Positions 1 through 13,226 are shown, counted from the first letter of the stretch. The stretch: 64,000 nucleotides of DNA from Ichthyophthirius multifiliis (GCF_000220395.1 NW_004087459.1:1-64000); one strand, 5' to 3'. Numbers and translations: made by a program. Notes: a model not told the origin generated them from the sequence alone.

Positions 1-7
1 AAATATG

Positions 8-56
<49 letters not shown>

Positions 57-1296
57 TTTACTTTTTATCTATATATACATTTATATAAATATATTTATAT
101 ATATATTCTTTACATTTACAATTTTTTTATTTTATTTTTTCTTTTTTAATATTTATTATTATATTATTATTATTCATATTTATATGTTTTTTTTGATTTA
201 TATATTTTTTAATAATTAATATACCTATTAACTATATTTTTATAATATATATTTATTTATTTTTTATTTTTTTATTTATTTTTTTAAATCATAATATCTA
301 TATATCATATAATTGATATTTATATATTTTTTTCTTTAAACTTTTAAATTTTAATAGAATTTAAATAGTATAATAAATAGTTTTTTTATATAAATATTTA
401 TTTTATATTTTTTATATACAAAAACTACAAAAATATGATTAAATTTATATTTAAACTCAGATTCATAATTGAATTAAAAAAATGTTTTATTCATCCTATA
501 ATTTATTATTTTATTTTTATTTCAAAATCTATTTTTTTTTTTATAAATTGTCATTAAAATTTATGAATATAGAAATAATTTATTTTATTATATTTATTAA
601 TATATTTTTAAATAATAAAAATTCAATTAATATATATATATATATATATATTTTAAATATAAAAAAAATTTAAAAAATTTATTTTTCAGATACAAAACTT
701 TTATTAATTTGAATTATTTTATATTTAAGTTTTTCATGCTATTTTATTATAAATTTATTATAGATAATATAAAATAATAATTTTTACAAAATTACTTAAT
801 AAAAATATTTAGAATAGGAGCTTTTTATTAATCATAAACAGAATACTCTATATAAAACTTTTAATTTAAAATGATATTTAATTTGTATTTTTTAAAATAT
901 TTACGTTTTAAAAAATTAAAAATTATGCATATATGTATATAATTAAATTATTATTAAATTAAATAAATTAAAGCTTTAAAAATGTTTTAAAAAATAAATA
1001 TCCATTTTAATATATATAATTTATTAAAATTATAAATTTAACTCATAATTGTTTATATTTATAATTTTTTATGTTTTTGTTTTTTTTAAAAAAATTCTAT
1101 TATACAATTTTATTTATTCAGATTATAATTTGTTTGTTTTTTCTAAAGCATTAAGTTTAAGTCTAATTTCAGTTATAAAATTTTAATAAAAAAAGTGTTA
1201 ATTTAATAGATTAAATAATAAATTTAAATATTACTTTTTATAAATAATATACTTTAGTATATTATTTAAAAAGGAAAAAAATAAATAAAAAAAATA
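1..1296. other. AT-rich intergenic region
   Basis: I see no supportable gene here. The region opens with an imperfect (TA)n tract at about 9-50 and continues as A/T homopolymer patches. Reading frames that are open here are short and low in complexity, as expected when TGA is the only stop codon in DNA of this composition. No telomeric C4A2/G4T2 repeat is present at the left edge, so this is not a visible chromosome end. Confidence 0.6.
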
Positions 1297-2662
1297 ATGG
1301 AATTTAATTATCTGGAATATAAAATAAATTAATGTTAGCAATATTAAATATGTCAAATATATAAAAATAATTTATTTTAACTACCATATAAATGTATAAA
1401 CTGGCATTCCAAAGAGGACAAAAGACGACCAATAATATATAAAAATAAATAATTTAATTACACAAATTTTTATTATAGAGATACAGAAGATGAATAAGAT
1501 GAAAATTGTATGAATTATTTCGAATATTTATATCATCCATTAAATTATAAAACATAAAAATGCGATTATAAACAAGAATAATGTTAAAATTCAAATTATT
1601 GTTCATATTATCATACATAAGAGGAATAAATAAAATGGAAAAGTAAAAAAGAATTGTTTTTAAATGAATAAGAAGAAAAGGAATAATATAATAATGAATT
1701 ATAAGAGTATTAATTAAAAGAAAAACCATTACTTTTAATAAAAAACTAATCCGATTCAATAGACTATGAAAATTTTAATAAAATAAAAAATTAATAAAGT
1801 GTTTAAAAAAATAGTAAATTTTATAATTACAAATAATTTTTAGAAATCAGTGAAAGCGATTAGACTGAATTTAAAAATTACCAAAAACTTTCTTCTTGTA
1901 GAATTTAAAAAGATTTTATCGCAGCTATGAAACTATAATAATATGGAGAATATATTTGTGGATTTTTAAATAATAAAGGAGGAAAAATGTACATTATTTT
2001 ATTTAAAAATATAAAAATGAATTATTATACATAAGGTATATTGGAGTACATGATGATGGTTGGGTTGATGGAATATTATTAAATAGAAAATAAATTGATT
2101 GGTTTAATTTATATATTGATTAATTAACTTAAGATATTGAGCCTAGATTAATTCCAGGAGAACTTTCTTAAGAATTTATCGAAGTTAAAAATAAAATAAT
2201 TAATAATTGTTAGAGTTAGGATAAATAACATTAATAAAATTCATAATATAATAGTATTTATGAAAGCCGATTTTATATAATTAAAATGAAAATTACAAAA
2301 AGTAATTTCAATGAAATTTATACGTTTCTAAAGCAACCTTATATTAAAAAAAGTGCTTCTATTTATAAAATGGAAATTTCAGAAATTAAGTTATTTTTTT
2401 ATAATAATTTATTTAAACTTATATTTAAAATAAATAAATAAAGGTAAATGCTTGCATTTAAAATAAAAAATAAATAAAATATGAGTCTAAAAATTTAATA
2501 AAATTAGTATTTTTTAATTATATATATATATAAATATTTATATAGATTTAGGAATAAGATTAAGAATACTTAAAATAATTAAGTCATACTGAAATACTAA
2601 AATTATAATAATAATTAAAACAATCTTTAGTCCTTATTTAAATATACATGTAAAAATCTTGA
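1297..2662 (+). CDS. CCCH zinc-finger protein with AlbA_2 (Schlafen-type) domain
   Basis: The N-terminal part has tandem CCCH-like fingers of the plant/Unkempt type. I read HSKEDKRRP, then YLYHPLNYKTQKC, then a C...C...CSYYHTQEE finger; such fingers normally bind RNA. After a spacer comes FLNNKGGKMY, then a 47-nt GT...AG intron (1989-2035), then IGVHDDGWVDGI. This is the GGxIYIGVxDDGxVxGI core of the AlbA_2/Schlafen fold, which binds nucleic acid and in some relatives is a nuclease. The segment SASIYKMEISEIK matches the usual end of that domain. A last exon reading EYLKQLSHTEILKLQQQL ends at TGA 2660-2662. Its junction (intron about 2438-2551) is one base out of phase in my reading, so the C-terminus is provisional. 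Translation uses TAA/TAG as Gln. The combined domain architecture is the notable feature. The start is the first ATG that keeps the finger region open. Confidence 0.72.
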
Positions 2663-3108
2663 AATAATTAATTTATTTAAGATTAAACAAATTGATAATA
2701 AATTAAATCATTTAACAAAAAAAAAACAATAAAATAAATTATTTGTTTATTTTTATAACTAAAACAATTCAATTTGAAAATATTAATAATATTGTTTGTA
2801 ATTAATTTTTTTTGTTTATCTATATTCTAATAAATCAGAATTTGAAGATAAAATAATTATATAAATTTATATAAGTTATTTTAATATTATAATACATTTA
2901 TATTTATTATTTATATAATTAAATTTATTTTTATACAAATATTAAATTAATATTTTATATATAATTAATTATATATATTTTTTTTGCATTAAATACAAAT
3001 TATATAATAAGAAATATATTATCAATAAAATAAAAATATTTTGAATTATTTTATTTAATTTTTATTTAATATTTATTATTTCGATATCTTTAAACAAAAT
3101 ATTTTTAT
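2663..3108. other. AT-rich intergenic spacer
   Basis: No gene is recognisable between the AlbA_2 protein and the CX9C protein. It contains only A/T-rich low-complexity sequence. Confidence 0.5.
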
Positions 3109-3392
3109 ATGGAAAATTAGAAAGCAAACGAATTTTGTGATAAATGTGATTCAATTAAAGAAACAGATGTAAAATATGAAACGGCAAAACAATTAATGAT
3201 TAAGCAAGGTTGTTTATAAGAAAATTAATAATTAACTGATTGTTTATAAAAGCAAAAAAAAGATTGGAGATATTGTTAAGTAACCATTTTATTTTTAATA
3301 AGCTTTATAAAAATAAAAATATATAAATTATATATGTGTATAAGGAAGAAACTAAAAGATTAGCATAATGTATAAATACTTAAAATAAATGA
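3109..3392 (+). CDS. Small twin CX9C protein, COA4/CHCHD8-like
   Basis: Two exons (3109-3279 and 3345-3392) joined across a 65-nt GT...AG intron encode 72 residues. The protein has two CX9C motifs: CLQENQQLTDC and CQEETKRLAQC. The first is followed by KDWRYC, a signature of the COA4/CHCHD8 branch of mitochondrial intermembrane-space proteins. These are imported and oxidised by the MIA40 pathway and assist cytochrome c oxidase assembly. An extra CDKC pair sits near the N-terminus. Length fits the family. The gene ends in TGA and uses TAA/TAG for Gln. Membership of the twin CX9C group is clear from the spacing. Assignment to COA4 rests mainly on the DWRxC motif and is less certain. Confidence 0.75.
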
Positions 3393-3536
3393 AATTATAA
3401 AAAAAATTTATATTAAATAAAGACTATATTTTTTATATATTTTTAAATTAATTTTTATATTTTAGGTTAATTATAAATTTTATTCTTGTATAATTATATA
3501 AATAAAAAAAATCAATATATTTATTATGTTATAATA

Positions 3537-3538
3537 TA

Positions 3539-3582
<44 letters not shown>
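3537..3582. repeat. (TA)n microsatellite
   Basis: A nearly pure TA dinucleotide tract lies between the 3' ends of two convergent genes. Such tracts recur throughout the window in intergenic DNA and introns. Confidence 0.85.
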
Positions 3583-3585
<3 letters not shown>

Positions 3586-3743
3586 TTATTAATTTTTTAA
3601 TTTATTTATTTATATAAACTTAAATTATTAAATTCACTCATTTTTATCTTTACTTTATTAAAGAGAAGCATTATATTCCTAAATGATTACATATTTCTTT
3701 TATAACTTTATTTATATAATTTAAGGAAAAGTAAATAGTAGAA

Positions 3744-5197
3744 TCAAGTACTAAAAAAACAAGTAATTTCTAAATTTATAGATTAATATATTATCTAAAA
3801 AATAAATTCAATAAAAAAAAGATAATAAAAGGTAAAAATTCTAAATGATAAACTGGAAATTTCATCTATCAAATAAATTTTTAAAAATAAAATAAAAAAT
3901 AATACTCTAGTTAAAGAACAAACAATTAATTTAAAAGTAATTAAAGATCCCAAAAGTCCAAAACAAATTAAAATAATAGATGAGAATTCAAAATATAATT
4001 ATTTGTTTTAGAATATCGAAAATTCTAATTATATATATATGTTTATTACGTTTATAGAATATTTTTTATTATTTTTCTTAAAAAAAAATCATATTAAAAA
4101 TATTTTATCATATATAATACATTAGTTTAATTTATTTTTTTTTTTTTTTTTTTTTTTGTATTTTATAAAAAATTAAATTTATATAAAAAAACTAATTAAA
4201 ATATTAATATATATTATAATAAAAAATAAATATTTTAATTTAAATAAAATTTACCTAAAAAAACAACTAATAACATTGGAATCCATTATATTAAAGCTTC
4301 TATCTTTGTTATTTTAATCTTTTTTTTAGTTAAAATTTAATATTTTTTTTTTGTAAAAAAATAAAAAGAATTAAATAAAAATATTAAATACATTATTATT
4401 TTCCTTTGTTTTATTGAATTTAAATAGAGTATTATATACACAATATAAGCAAATTATTATAGACATAAATAATGCAAAATAAATTAATAAAACGAATATT
4501 TTTTCATTTAAAACTTATTATTTAATCTTATTTTAAATAAACTCTGGAAGCACATCTCCAATTTTTATATTCCATATTTATTATCCAAATAAAAAGGTTA
4601 TAAAATGTAAGAAAATAACTATATACTAAGCCTCAGTAACACCCACATTACAAAATTAAGTTTCAAGTACATGAGTATGGTATTCATTCCAATTCGAACA
4701 GAAGAAAGCAAGCTAAAATCCTATAAAAATATAAAAAACGTATTCAGCTTAAACATTCAAAGCCTCTGCGACACCCAAAATAAAAAAACATAAAGCAAAA
4801 GAATCACATCCATGATCAAATAACTGTCCTAAAGGAGAAGAAGTACCCGTTCTTCTGGCTTATTTTCCATCTACAGCGTCTAATGTTTAGTATATAAAAA
4901 TGTATATACTTGCAAATCCAAAAACCCAGGAAGGAAGTTATTTTGATAAAGTAATATCATAGAATAGCATTACTAAAAATTAAGAAACTATAAAGAAAAA
5001 TCCAATCAATGTAATAGTATTAGGAGCTAATGTCTTTTTTTTATTATTAAATTTATATTTTATTTTTTTACTAGTGGTAATTATTCAGCTATCCAAAACC
5101 AAAATTTGTTCATTTTTTAATCCAAAAATGAATATTCTCCACATATATATTTATAATTTTCAAGTTATATCATTCCTTAAGGAGATATAATTGTCAT
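3744..5197 (-). CDS. CDP-alcohol phosphatidyltransferase (choline/ethanolamine phosphotransferase)
   Basis: The catalytic signature D-x2-DG-x2-A-R-x8-G-x3-D-x3-D is present as DAVDGKQARR followed by SSPLGQLFDHGCDS. This is the hallmark of enzymes that transfer phosphocholine or phosphoethanolamine from the CDP form to diacylglycerol in the ER/Golgi membrane. Exon 1 (5072-5197) starts MTIISPQGM and contains YKYICGEYSFLD, the usual N-terminal region. Exon 2 (4392-5033) carries LAPNTITLIGF, the active site and several hydrophobic membrane segments. Exon 3 (4255-4318) reads EALIQWIPMLLVVF. A final exon from about 4024 encodes ICFGLLGSLITFKLIV and ends at TGA 3744-3746. Introns are 38 nt and 73 nt, then a longer third one whose acceptor has two in-frame options. 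The very C-terminal residues are uncertain. Confidence 0.85.
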
Positions 5198-5851
5198 TTT
5201 TTTTTTTTTGTAATATATATATATATATATGTGATGTTTATGTAAAAAAAAAATTATTATGCAAAAATAGTATAAAAAACAGGTATATGCGACATTAATA
5301 TGATTATATAAAATTATATTTTTAAAATTTATAATATATTAAATTATTTTATATTTTCTTTTTTATTGTAAAAAATTAATATATAAAAATTAGTTATAAT
5401 ATAAATTAAATAAATATATGTATATAATTTAAATAAAAAAAAATTATTAATAAATTTTTAAAAATACTAAAACAATTAAATAATTTATATTAAAAAAATT
5501 TTATAAATTTTAATATTATTATTATGAAAGTTTGAAAGTAATATTAAAAAAAATTGATGAATAGAAATATACTATAAAAAAGAAAATTAAAAGGTTTACA
5601 AAAAAAATAATAAAAATAAATGAAAATATATATATGAAAATATATATATACATATATATATATATTATATATATATATTATTTTATTACACATTTATTTT
5701 TATATTTATAAAATTTAATTTTTATTAAAAATTTCTATTCCATTTAATTTAATTAAAGTTTTTTTATAAAATTTTTTTTTAATTTATATTTAAATGTAAA
5801 ATTTTTATTTTATATTATTTTTTAATTAATATTAATTGTTTATTTTACATA
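5198..5851. other. AT-rich intergenic region
   Basis: Contains TA tracts (5216-5230, 5640-5680) and A/T homopolymers between two minus-strand genes. No RNA gene or coding segment is recognisable. Confidence 0.5.
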
Positions 5852-8684
5852 TCAATTTATTCCTATTTTTTTCTTCTTATTTGAATTAATTAATTCCTAT
5901 AAGTTTACTGATTTTCCTTATCTATTAGCATAAAATAACATATATGGAGTTTCTGCATTTCTTTTAAATTTAATTATAAATAATTAAATAATAAATAAAA
6001 AAAGAAAGAAAGAAATATACGCAAAATTTTATAGTAATTAATTAGAATCACTAATTTCGGTTTAAACAACAAAATTATCATCAAAAAGTAACCAATTACT
6101 ATTTATATTACTTTCAATATTTTTTACATATGCTAAATAATGTCCTGTATCTCCTGATGACCCCTTTTTTTTATTTTAATAAATTAAATAAAATTAATAT
6201 TTACTAAATGAATAATAATGGCATATAAATCATAATAAAATAAATGATTTTTGTTATCTATTTATATATGTGGAAAAATATCTTAAATATCAATATATTG
6301 AGGTAAATCAGTAATCTCAAGCAGTTTAATTCTTTCTTAACTTTAAACATCAAATCTAAATCTTCCAATCGTAACAATTAAATAAGTAGGAAGAGATTAA
6401 ACATTTATTTAGATAGTCGCTTATTACTTTGATTAACAATTTTCACAATAATATTAATTATTTTCATCAAACTATTTTTATTCAAATGTATTTTTTATAA
6501 GTTGAACTAAATTATATTAATTAGTGATTTAATTATATGCATTATTTGAAAAATTAACTAATATTTCTAAAATATTTTCCTAGTTTTATGCTTTTTATTT
6601 ACATTTTAAACACGTTATTATGTTTTATAAATTTCCTATAAAATATTCTTTTAAAATTCTTTCTTATTAAGTATTTTTTAATAATGTTTCTAAAAAATCA
6701 ATATACATTGTACCAAATTCACTAGCATCTTATTAATCATTAGATGATTTAAAAGGTTCAGGGAGTGAGTTTTTGAGTTCTTTCGGGTATATTTCAGTAA
6801 TATTTTTTTACGTATACATTGAAAAAAATAGTTTTATAAGTATTTCTAAACTATCTTTTTATTAATTTATTAATTTTTAAGGATTAAATTATGGTTATAT
6901 AGCTTTTTTTTTTTGTTATTTTTTTAATAAAAAAATAAAATAATTAATACTTAATATTAAATTTCTGAATTCTTTTGTATAATATAAACATTGTATAAAA
7001 GAATTCATATAACATGTATTTCCTAAATTATATAGACCACAAGTTTCATTTTATTGTATTATTATTGAATAATCATTTATAGGTTTATCTATCTTTAATT
7101 AATATTTTAAATAATAGTTTTCGTATTCTAATTGGTTTAAATCTGATATGGTGTATTTTCTTTTTATTTCTTTTATTGTTTCTGATAAGTCTGTATGTAC
7201 ATTTTATACCAGAATCTTAGTTTTATTTATTGCTTAGAGAAATTTTAAAAATTATTAAATGTTCTCTTTACTATTTTTAAATAGTATTATATTTGTTTAT
7301 CTTTTTATAGTATTTATATTTTCATTTGTTAAGCTATATATTTACGCAAAACCTATTTTTTTATATTTTTTATTTTTTTTATATTTTTTACCAAATTTGC
7401 ATTTAGTTAATATTTATATTGTATTATATAATGTATGTCTGTTTTAGAGTTTTTATAGAATCTTTTTAAGGATAAAATTTTAATATATATTAAAGACTAA
7501 GTCATATCTTTAGATTTTTATTAATTAATTTATTATTTGTAATATTATTTAGGATATTTCATTTGTATATCCACAATCTATCAAATTATTTAATATATTT
7601 TCAAGATCTTATTATTAAAGAAGTCCAATTATTATATTAAAACCTTTTTTTTCGAAGAAATCTTTTATATTGTTTTCTCCTAACTCATATTTAAAAAATA
7701 AATAAAAAATTATTAATTTTTTATAGTTTATTACTTTTTCAAATAAGGCAAAACAATTTTAATTTGCTCTTATTGGATCTTATGAATCCCATTTTATTTT
7801 TAAAGAATTAAAAATAAAATCAAACATTTCTTCTAAAAGATCATAATTTTTTTATGTATTTATAGAACAGCATTTATATAATATTAAATCGGTTAATTTT
7901 TCTATTTTTAATATTTCAATATGAAGAATTGATGGTAATATCATAAGCCATTTTAATAGAATCTTTTATGGTTTTATATTATATTTATATATTAAAATAT
8001 ACATATATATATGTAAATATAATATACATTTTACTTATATCATATAATTGGTTTGTAATATAGTTAATTAATCGGAATTAAAATATAATATTCCATCTAT
8101 TATGGCATATATTTTCTCATTTAATAAATGATATTCCTTTTTATTTATAAAATTCTCAGATTTACTTGATTTATATTATATCATATCATATAATATGTTT
8201 GTAAAAAAATAAGTATTTAGTTCGTTTTTCCTATTTAAAGAACTAATTTTATCATCTAATAATTAAACTATTTCTATTTTTTTAGAATCTTTAAGTTATT
8301 TATTTACTTCAATAACATTTTTAAGTATTAATCCTATTATTTCTAGATCTTCGCAATAAAAAACAATTTTTTATATTAAATCTGATGAAAAAATGATTCC
8401 AAATTCGTCTGTATTTTTTAATAATTAGTTAATTGTATTATTTAAAATCTCAAATTTGTATTAACACTATTTATTTATTATAATTTTTATTATTTTCTAT
8501 TTTATTTTTTTACTAATGAACTTATTGTTATTTAGAAAATTATTTAACCTTTTAATTTATAATATTTTGTATTTAAATATTTTTCGGTTAGTTTTTCTTG
8601 AAATTATTTATCTTCCTTTGAATTATATTATGTAAGAAATTATATTTCTTATTCTTCATAATCTTCTTGTCCAGGAGTTGTCAT
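5852..8684 (-). CDS. Ubiquitin-specific protease (peptidase family C19)
   Basis: The Cys box reads [20 protein letters not shown], with the catalytic Cys codon near 7012-7014. Downstream are NDQQDASEF (typical USP motif), a CxxC...CxxC pair (CLKC and CENC, the finger zinc site), the His box [22 protein letters not shown], and ETPYMLFYA at the C-terminus. All catalytic elements are therefore present. A poorly conserved N-terminal half of about 450 residues precedes the catalytic domain. Five short introns are visible: 8467-8513, 7963-8034, 6903-6950, 6164-6204 and 5961-6020, all GT...AG. The stop is TGA at 5852-5854. The enzyme should remove ubiquitin from conjugates; which subfamily (USP40/47-like?) cannot be settled here. 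The start ATG lies 188 nt from the ATG of the divergent adenylate kinase gene. Confidence 0.9.
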
Positions 8685-8872
8685 TTATATAAAAAAATAT
8701 TATATATGCACTGATGTTTATAATTATTATTTTTAAAATAAATAAATATATTGTAATATAATATATTTTTAATATTAATTTAATTTTTATTTTTAATATT
8801 AAAAAAAACTTATAAAAACTAGAAATTTTATAAAATAAAAATTAATTATTAAAAAACTAATAAAAAACATAA

Positions 8873-9904
8873 ATGTACTAAAATAAAACTAGCATAATCG
8901 TTCCCGGATATACTGGTCATATACCATTCCACGAAAACAACGAAGACTAATGTTAAATAAATGGATAGAAGTTCCATATTCCTGGATACGCAGGTTATAT
9001 TCCTAGTATAAAAAGTGAAAATGTATACGGTAAAACCTACGGAAAGTCTACTTATATGTCTATAAATAATTAATTACATAAAGGAATTAATTTCCCTAAA
9101 GAAATGAGATACACAACTACTGTAAACCAAGATTTTTAGGATTAAAAAATAATTCTAAAAAAGGAGATTTAGTGTCAAAATGAAATCTAAGATGCTTAAG
9201 AAAAATCACATTATTTACCAAAAAAAGAGAGAAGATATATTGATCCTATTGAATATAAAGAGAAATAGATAATTCCTGTCTCTAGATGTAATTTAACTTA
9301 TGAAGAAGCATATAAATAAGCTTATTTGAAAAAGCCTTAAGTCGTGTTCGTTTTGGGAGGACCGGGATGTGGAAAAGGGACTTAATGTGAAAAAATTGTG
9401 AGAGATTTTGGATTTAAGCATTTATCAGCAGGAGATTTGCTAAGGGAAGAAATGTAAAGTGGAAGTGAGCATGCTAAATTAATAGATTATTATATAAAAG
9501 AAGGGAAAATCGTACCAAAGGAAATTATTGTTTAGTTAATTAAAAATGCTATGGAAAAGCATGGATAGGAAAAGAACAAATTCCTTATAGATGGATATCC
9601 GAGAAGTTGGGAAAACGTATAAGGATGGAACTCTGTTATGGAAGATATTATTGATTTTAAGTTTATTTTATTCTTTGATTGTAGTGAGGATACTATGACT
9701 AAAAGAGTCATGAAAAGATCTTAAGGATCAGGAAGAAGTGATGATAATCTAGAATCATTAAAAAAAAGATTCAAAACATTTAGAGATGAAACTTTACCTG
9801 TTGTGGAATATTACAAAAAAACAGGACATGTTGTAGTTGTTAATGCTGAAGATAATCCGGAGGAAGTTTATAAGTAGATATAAGGGGTTTTTAAAAATAT
9901 TTGA
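8873..9904 (+). CDS. Adenylate/UMP-CMP-type kinase with N-terminal ciliary PGYxGxIP motifs
   Basis: An uninterrupted frame of 343 codons. The C-terminal two thirds is a nucleoside monophosphate kinase: P-loop VLGGPGCGKGTQC, NMP-binding SAGDLLREEM, IDGYPRSWENV, and LID region KRVMKRSQGSGRSDDN. It has the short LID of the UMP-CMP/AK1 group. It should interconvert adenine (or uridine/cytidine) nucleotides. The first ~70 residues carry IIVPGYTGHIPFHEN and then IPGYAGYIPSIKSENVYGKT. This resembles the short GYxGxxP motifs of ciliary microtubule inner proteins (FAM166/CIMIP2-like), suggesting attachment to axonemal doublets. The kinase call is firm; the axonemal role is inferred from the motif. No intron. 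The gene is divergent from the USP gene. Confidence 0.9.
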
Positions 9905-10024
9905 AGAAATTATTATATTATTTTTATTTGTTTTTTTATTTATGTTTATCATTTTTTTTTTTTTTTTAATAATTCCTTTTTATGTATATATAGATTTAAA
10001 TATGTATAAATGATTTTATTTTTT

Positions 10025-10656
10025 TCATTTAATGTCTTTATTTAAAGACATAACTTTTATTTTTCCGTTAGGAAGATTTTTAGTGTGTTAGATTTTTATA
10101 CATTTTGGTGATATAATTAAAAAATATTCACCATCAATTTAAAAATATGTCTTAATTGGTTATTTTTTTTTATCTTCTTCTTTTCGAAATCTCAAAACAT
10201 AAGGACCTGAACCTTAACTAACTTTATATGCTTAGCCTTTGAAAAATCTTTCAGAACCTAAACTATTAATAGAATAAAAAGATAAGAATTCAATTTATCC
10301 ATCTCCATGGTTTTGGTCTTTGAATTAATATGATATTTAATGATCTTATTTATCTTATAAAGCAATTTTATTTTTGCAATTTTTCCAAACATCATAAACT
10401 CCCCCTTAATAACTTGATATATTTAGAAGTAATATATTAATTGGATTTCCTTTTAAAATAATAGATTATTGATCATTATTGTTTTCTATTTAAAAAAAAT
10501 ATTTTTAAACTTTATTAAAAATAAATTTTAAGTAACTTAATGCATCTTCTTATGTTTATTATTTAAAATTTTAAGATTATGTAGCAAATTAACATTAATA
10601 TAAATTTTTATCTTATTATAATTCAATATCTATATCATTAATCTAAAAATAAATAA

Positions 10657-10689
<33 letters not shown>

Positions 10690-12157
10690 AATAAATATAT
10701 ATATAATTTTATTTTATTTTATTTTTTATTTTTTTATTTTATTTTAGGTTATTTTATTTTAATTTAATTTATATTATTTTTTTAGTCAAAAAAAATCCTA
10801 TTATTTTTAATAAATGTATTTACTAATATTTTTTTTATATCTTTTTTGCTTATTTATGTTTTTTTTTATATAATTAAATTATATAAAATTTAAATATTTT
10901 CTTTGTATAATATTTATATTATTTACATCATAATTATCATCTTTCTACACTACATCTAATTTTTCAATAACATCATTCATTTTTAAAGTATTTAAGAACA
11001 TTTTTTTAAAACCTTCCCAACAATAAACACATTTATTTGCGGCTTAACTTTATGTACGGTTTTTATCAAATCCAAGTCCTATTCTAGCATCTACACCTAC
11101 ACTCATATAATTGCACATTTATTTTTTTAATATTTTTACAGGTTCCATTATATTTTATTCGTTTCTTTTTTCATATACTTTTTTTTCTAGGAATTATTTA
11201 CCGTTTTTTGTTACTTTTTCTATTTTTTTAAATAATCCATCCTTTTTTATTTTGTTGATATACATATAATAACATAAATATATATATTGTTTTTAATTTT
11301 TTCTATAAAAAAACATACTTCATTAGTTTCTACTTATATATCCCAAATATCAAAATTTTCTATTTTTGAATTTATCCAGTTTTACATAATTTTTTTAAAT
11401 TAACACATATCTTTTCCTAATAATTATCCTTCTGACATACCTCCGCCCCAACCTAATACTCTTGCAAAATCATTTCCAGTCCCAAAAGGTATTATTCCTA
11501 TTGGGCAATTACTTATATCACATTTATAGTTCACCATTTCATTTACTACCCAAATTACAGTACCATCACCTCCACATACTATTGCTCTTACATTGGTTTA
11601 TTCTTAATTTATTTATTTTTATATTATTTCATATATTTTTATTTTACTTTCATCTATTTATTGCTTTAATTTAGTAAAACCAATTTAATGTTGTTCTTAT
11701 TTTTTTAAATTATAAAAATATGCAATTGTATGGTATTAAGGCCCTTCTTTTTCTCTTCCTAATATAAATTACATACTTTCAGTCTTTTTTTGTTTTTTTG
11801 TTTATTTAGTTTTTTCTTTATTATTTTGTTTTTTAAAATAACTTCTAATTTTGTATATGTAGATGCCAAATTGCCTCCACTTTCAGGATTTATAAATAAA
11901 AAAAAACTATAATGATTAGGTTAAGCTATATCCTTTAAATTTATTTCTTTCAATTATACTTTTTTATATTTTTTAAATTAAATAGTACTTAAATTTTATA
12001 CTTAAATTATTATTAATATTATTATTATTATTATTATTATTATATGCACTAGCATAAACGTGTTCTGTCTTATGAGGTGATTTAGAATCAAAAACTTTTT
12101 AGAAATTATATTTGAAATAATATTTTAAAATAAAGATATTTTTTATTGTTTACTCAT
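10025..12157 (-). CDS. Diacylglycerol kinase
   Basis: The catalytic domain shows FINPESGG, then [34 protein letters not shown] and an accessory domain with [16 protein letters not shown], as in DAG kinases that convert diacylglycerol to phosphatidic acid. The C-terminus includes [24 protein letters not shown] and TYFQIDGEYF, also typical. No C1 domain is visible, so this resembles a minimal soluble enzyme. Introns include one around 11240-11320 and a longer one across the low-complexity DNA near 10650-10920. The stop is TGA 10025-10027. The N-terminal part reads best in two different frames: [15 protein letters not shown] near 12090, and a switch inside the A-rich stretch near 11800. I take these as indels in A-runs or an unmodelled intron. 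Confidence 0.85.
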
Positions 12158-13226
12158 GTTAATTATTATAGTTAGATTTGATTAATTTTTGTTTTTTTTG
12201 TTTTTTATTAAAAATTAGATATTGATTAAATAAATTAATATTTTTAAAATGTATTTATTTAAAAAAATTACAATATTATATTATTTTGAGTTTTAAAAAT
12301 ATAGTTTTTTATTAAAATATATATTTTTCGATACAATGATTAAAAAATAATTATTTTTTTTGATAAAAAAAATAAGGTAAATATTATTATTATTATATTG
12401 TTATTTTTTTGTTTATTTTTTAAAAAAATATTGATATAAAATTTAATAGTTTATTATAAATAATTAAATTGATATGGAGTAAAATTTATATTATAAAAAT
12501 GTTAGGATTATTAAATATATTAGTAAAAGTTAAAAATATAAAATTCAAATAATTTTATTTTAGAGAAAAATAAAGCTCATTATTTTTATTTAATAAAAAT
12601 ATATAACAAATTATTTAAATAAATTTTAATTAAATTATATGTTATTTATCATTGTTAATTTATAAATTGCATATAATGGAAATTTTTACATTATAGGATT
12701 TTTATGATAATAATTAATATAATATAATTAAGTACAATTAAAAAGGAATAATTAAATATATTATTTATTTAACAATTTAAACTGTTTTCATTAATAAATT
12801 TACAAAGAAAAATAGAATTCTAAGTCATAATTAAACATATGTTTATTTTTTATACGAATTTGATTTAATTTAAAAATAAATAAAATTTATAATTTATATA
12901 ACTTTATATAAAGATAATATATCTTTTATATTTATAATTTAAATTTTAATTTAAAAATATAAATAAAAAATAACCATTTTTATTTAAATGTAAAATTATA
13001 AATAAATTTCAAAAAATTCAAAAAATATATTTTATATCTAAAAAAAATAGATTTAATAAATATAAAAATAAAAAGAAATAAAAACATAAATATATATAAT
13101 ATTTATTTTAAATTTTATTTCTTTATTTTATATATAAAATATCATATTAATCACATCTTTTTTTTTCTTTTATTAAAAAATAAATAAATATATATATATA
13201 AACATATATATTTATTTATTACAAAC
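12158..13226. other. AT-rich intergenic region
   Basis: About 1.1 kb of A/T-rich sequence lies upstream of the diacylglycerol kinase start and downstream of the acyl-CoA-binding protein stop. I see no recognisable coding segment or RNA gene. Confidence 0.5.

Noticed and set aside
1-60. TA repeat at the left edge considered as a telomere or chromosome end
   Set aside because: Ciliate telomeres of this group are C4A2/G4T2 repeats; simple TA tracts occur all over the window.
1454-1759. Minus-strand hydrophobic frame of 101 residues
   Set aside because: It overlaps the CCCH finger exon in antisense; the plus-strand reading has conserved motifs.
8873-9904. Many internal TAA/TAG codons considered as evidence of pseudogenes
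   Set aside because: They fall at positions where conserved proteins have Gln and all genes end in TGA, so they are sense codons in the ciliate nuclear code.
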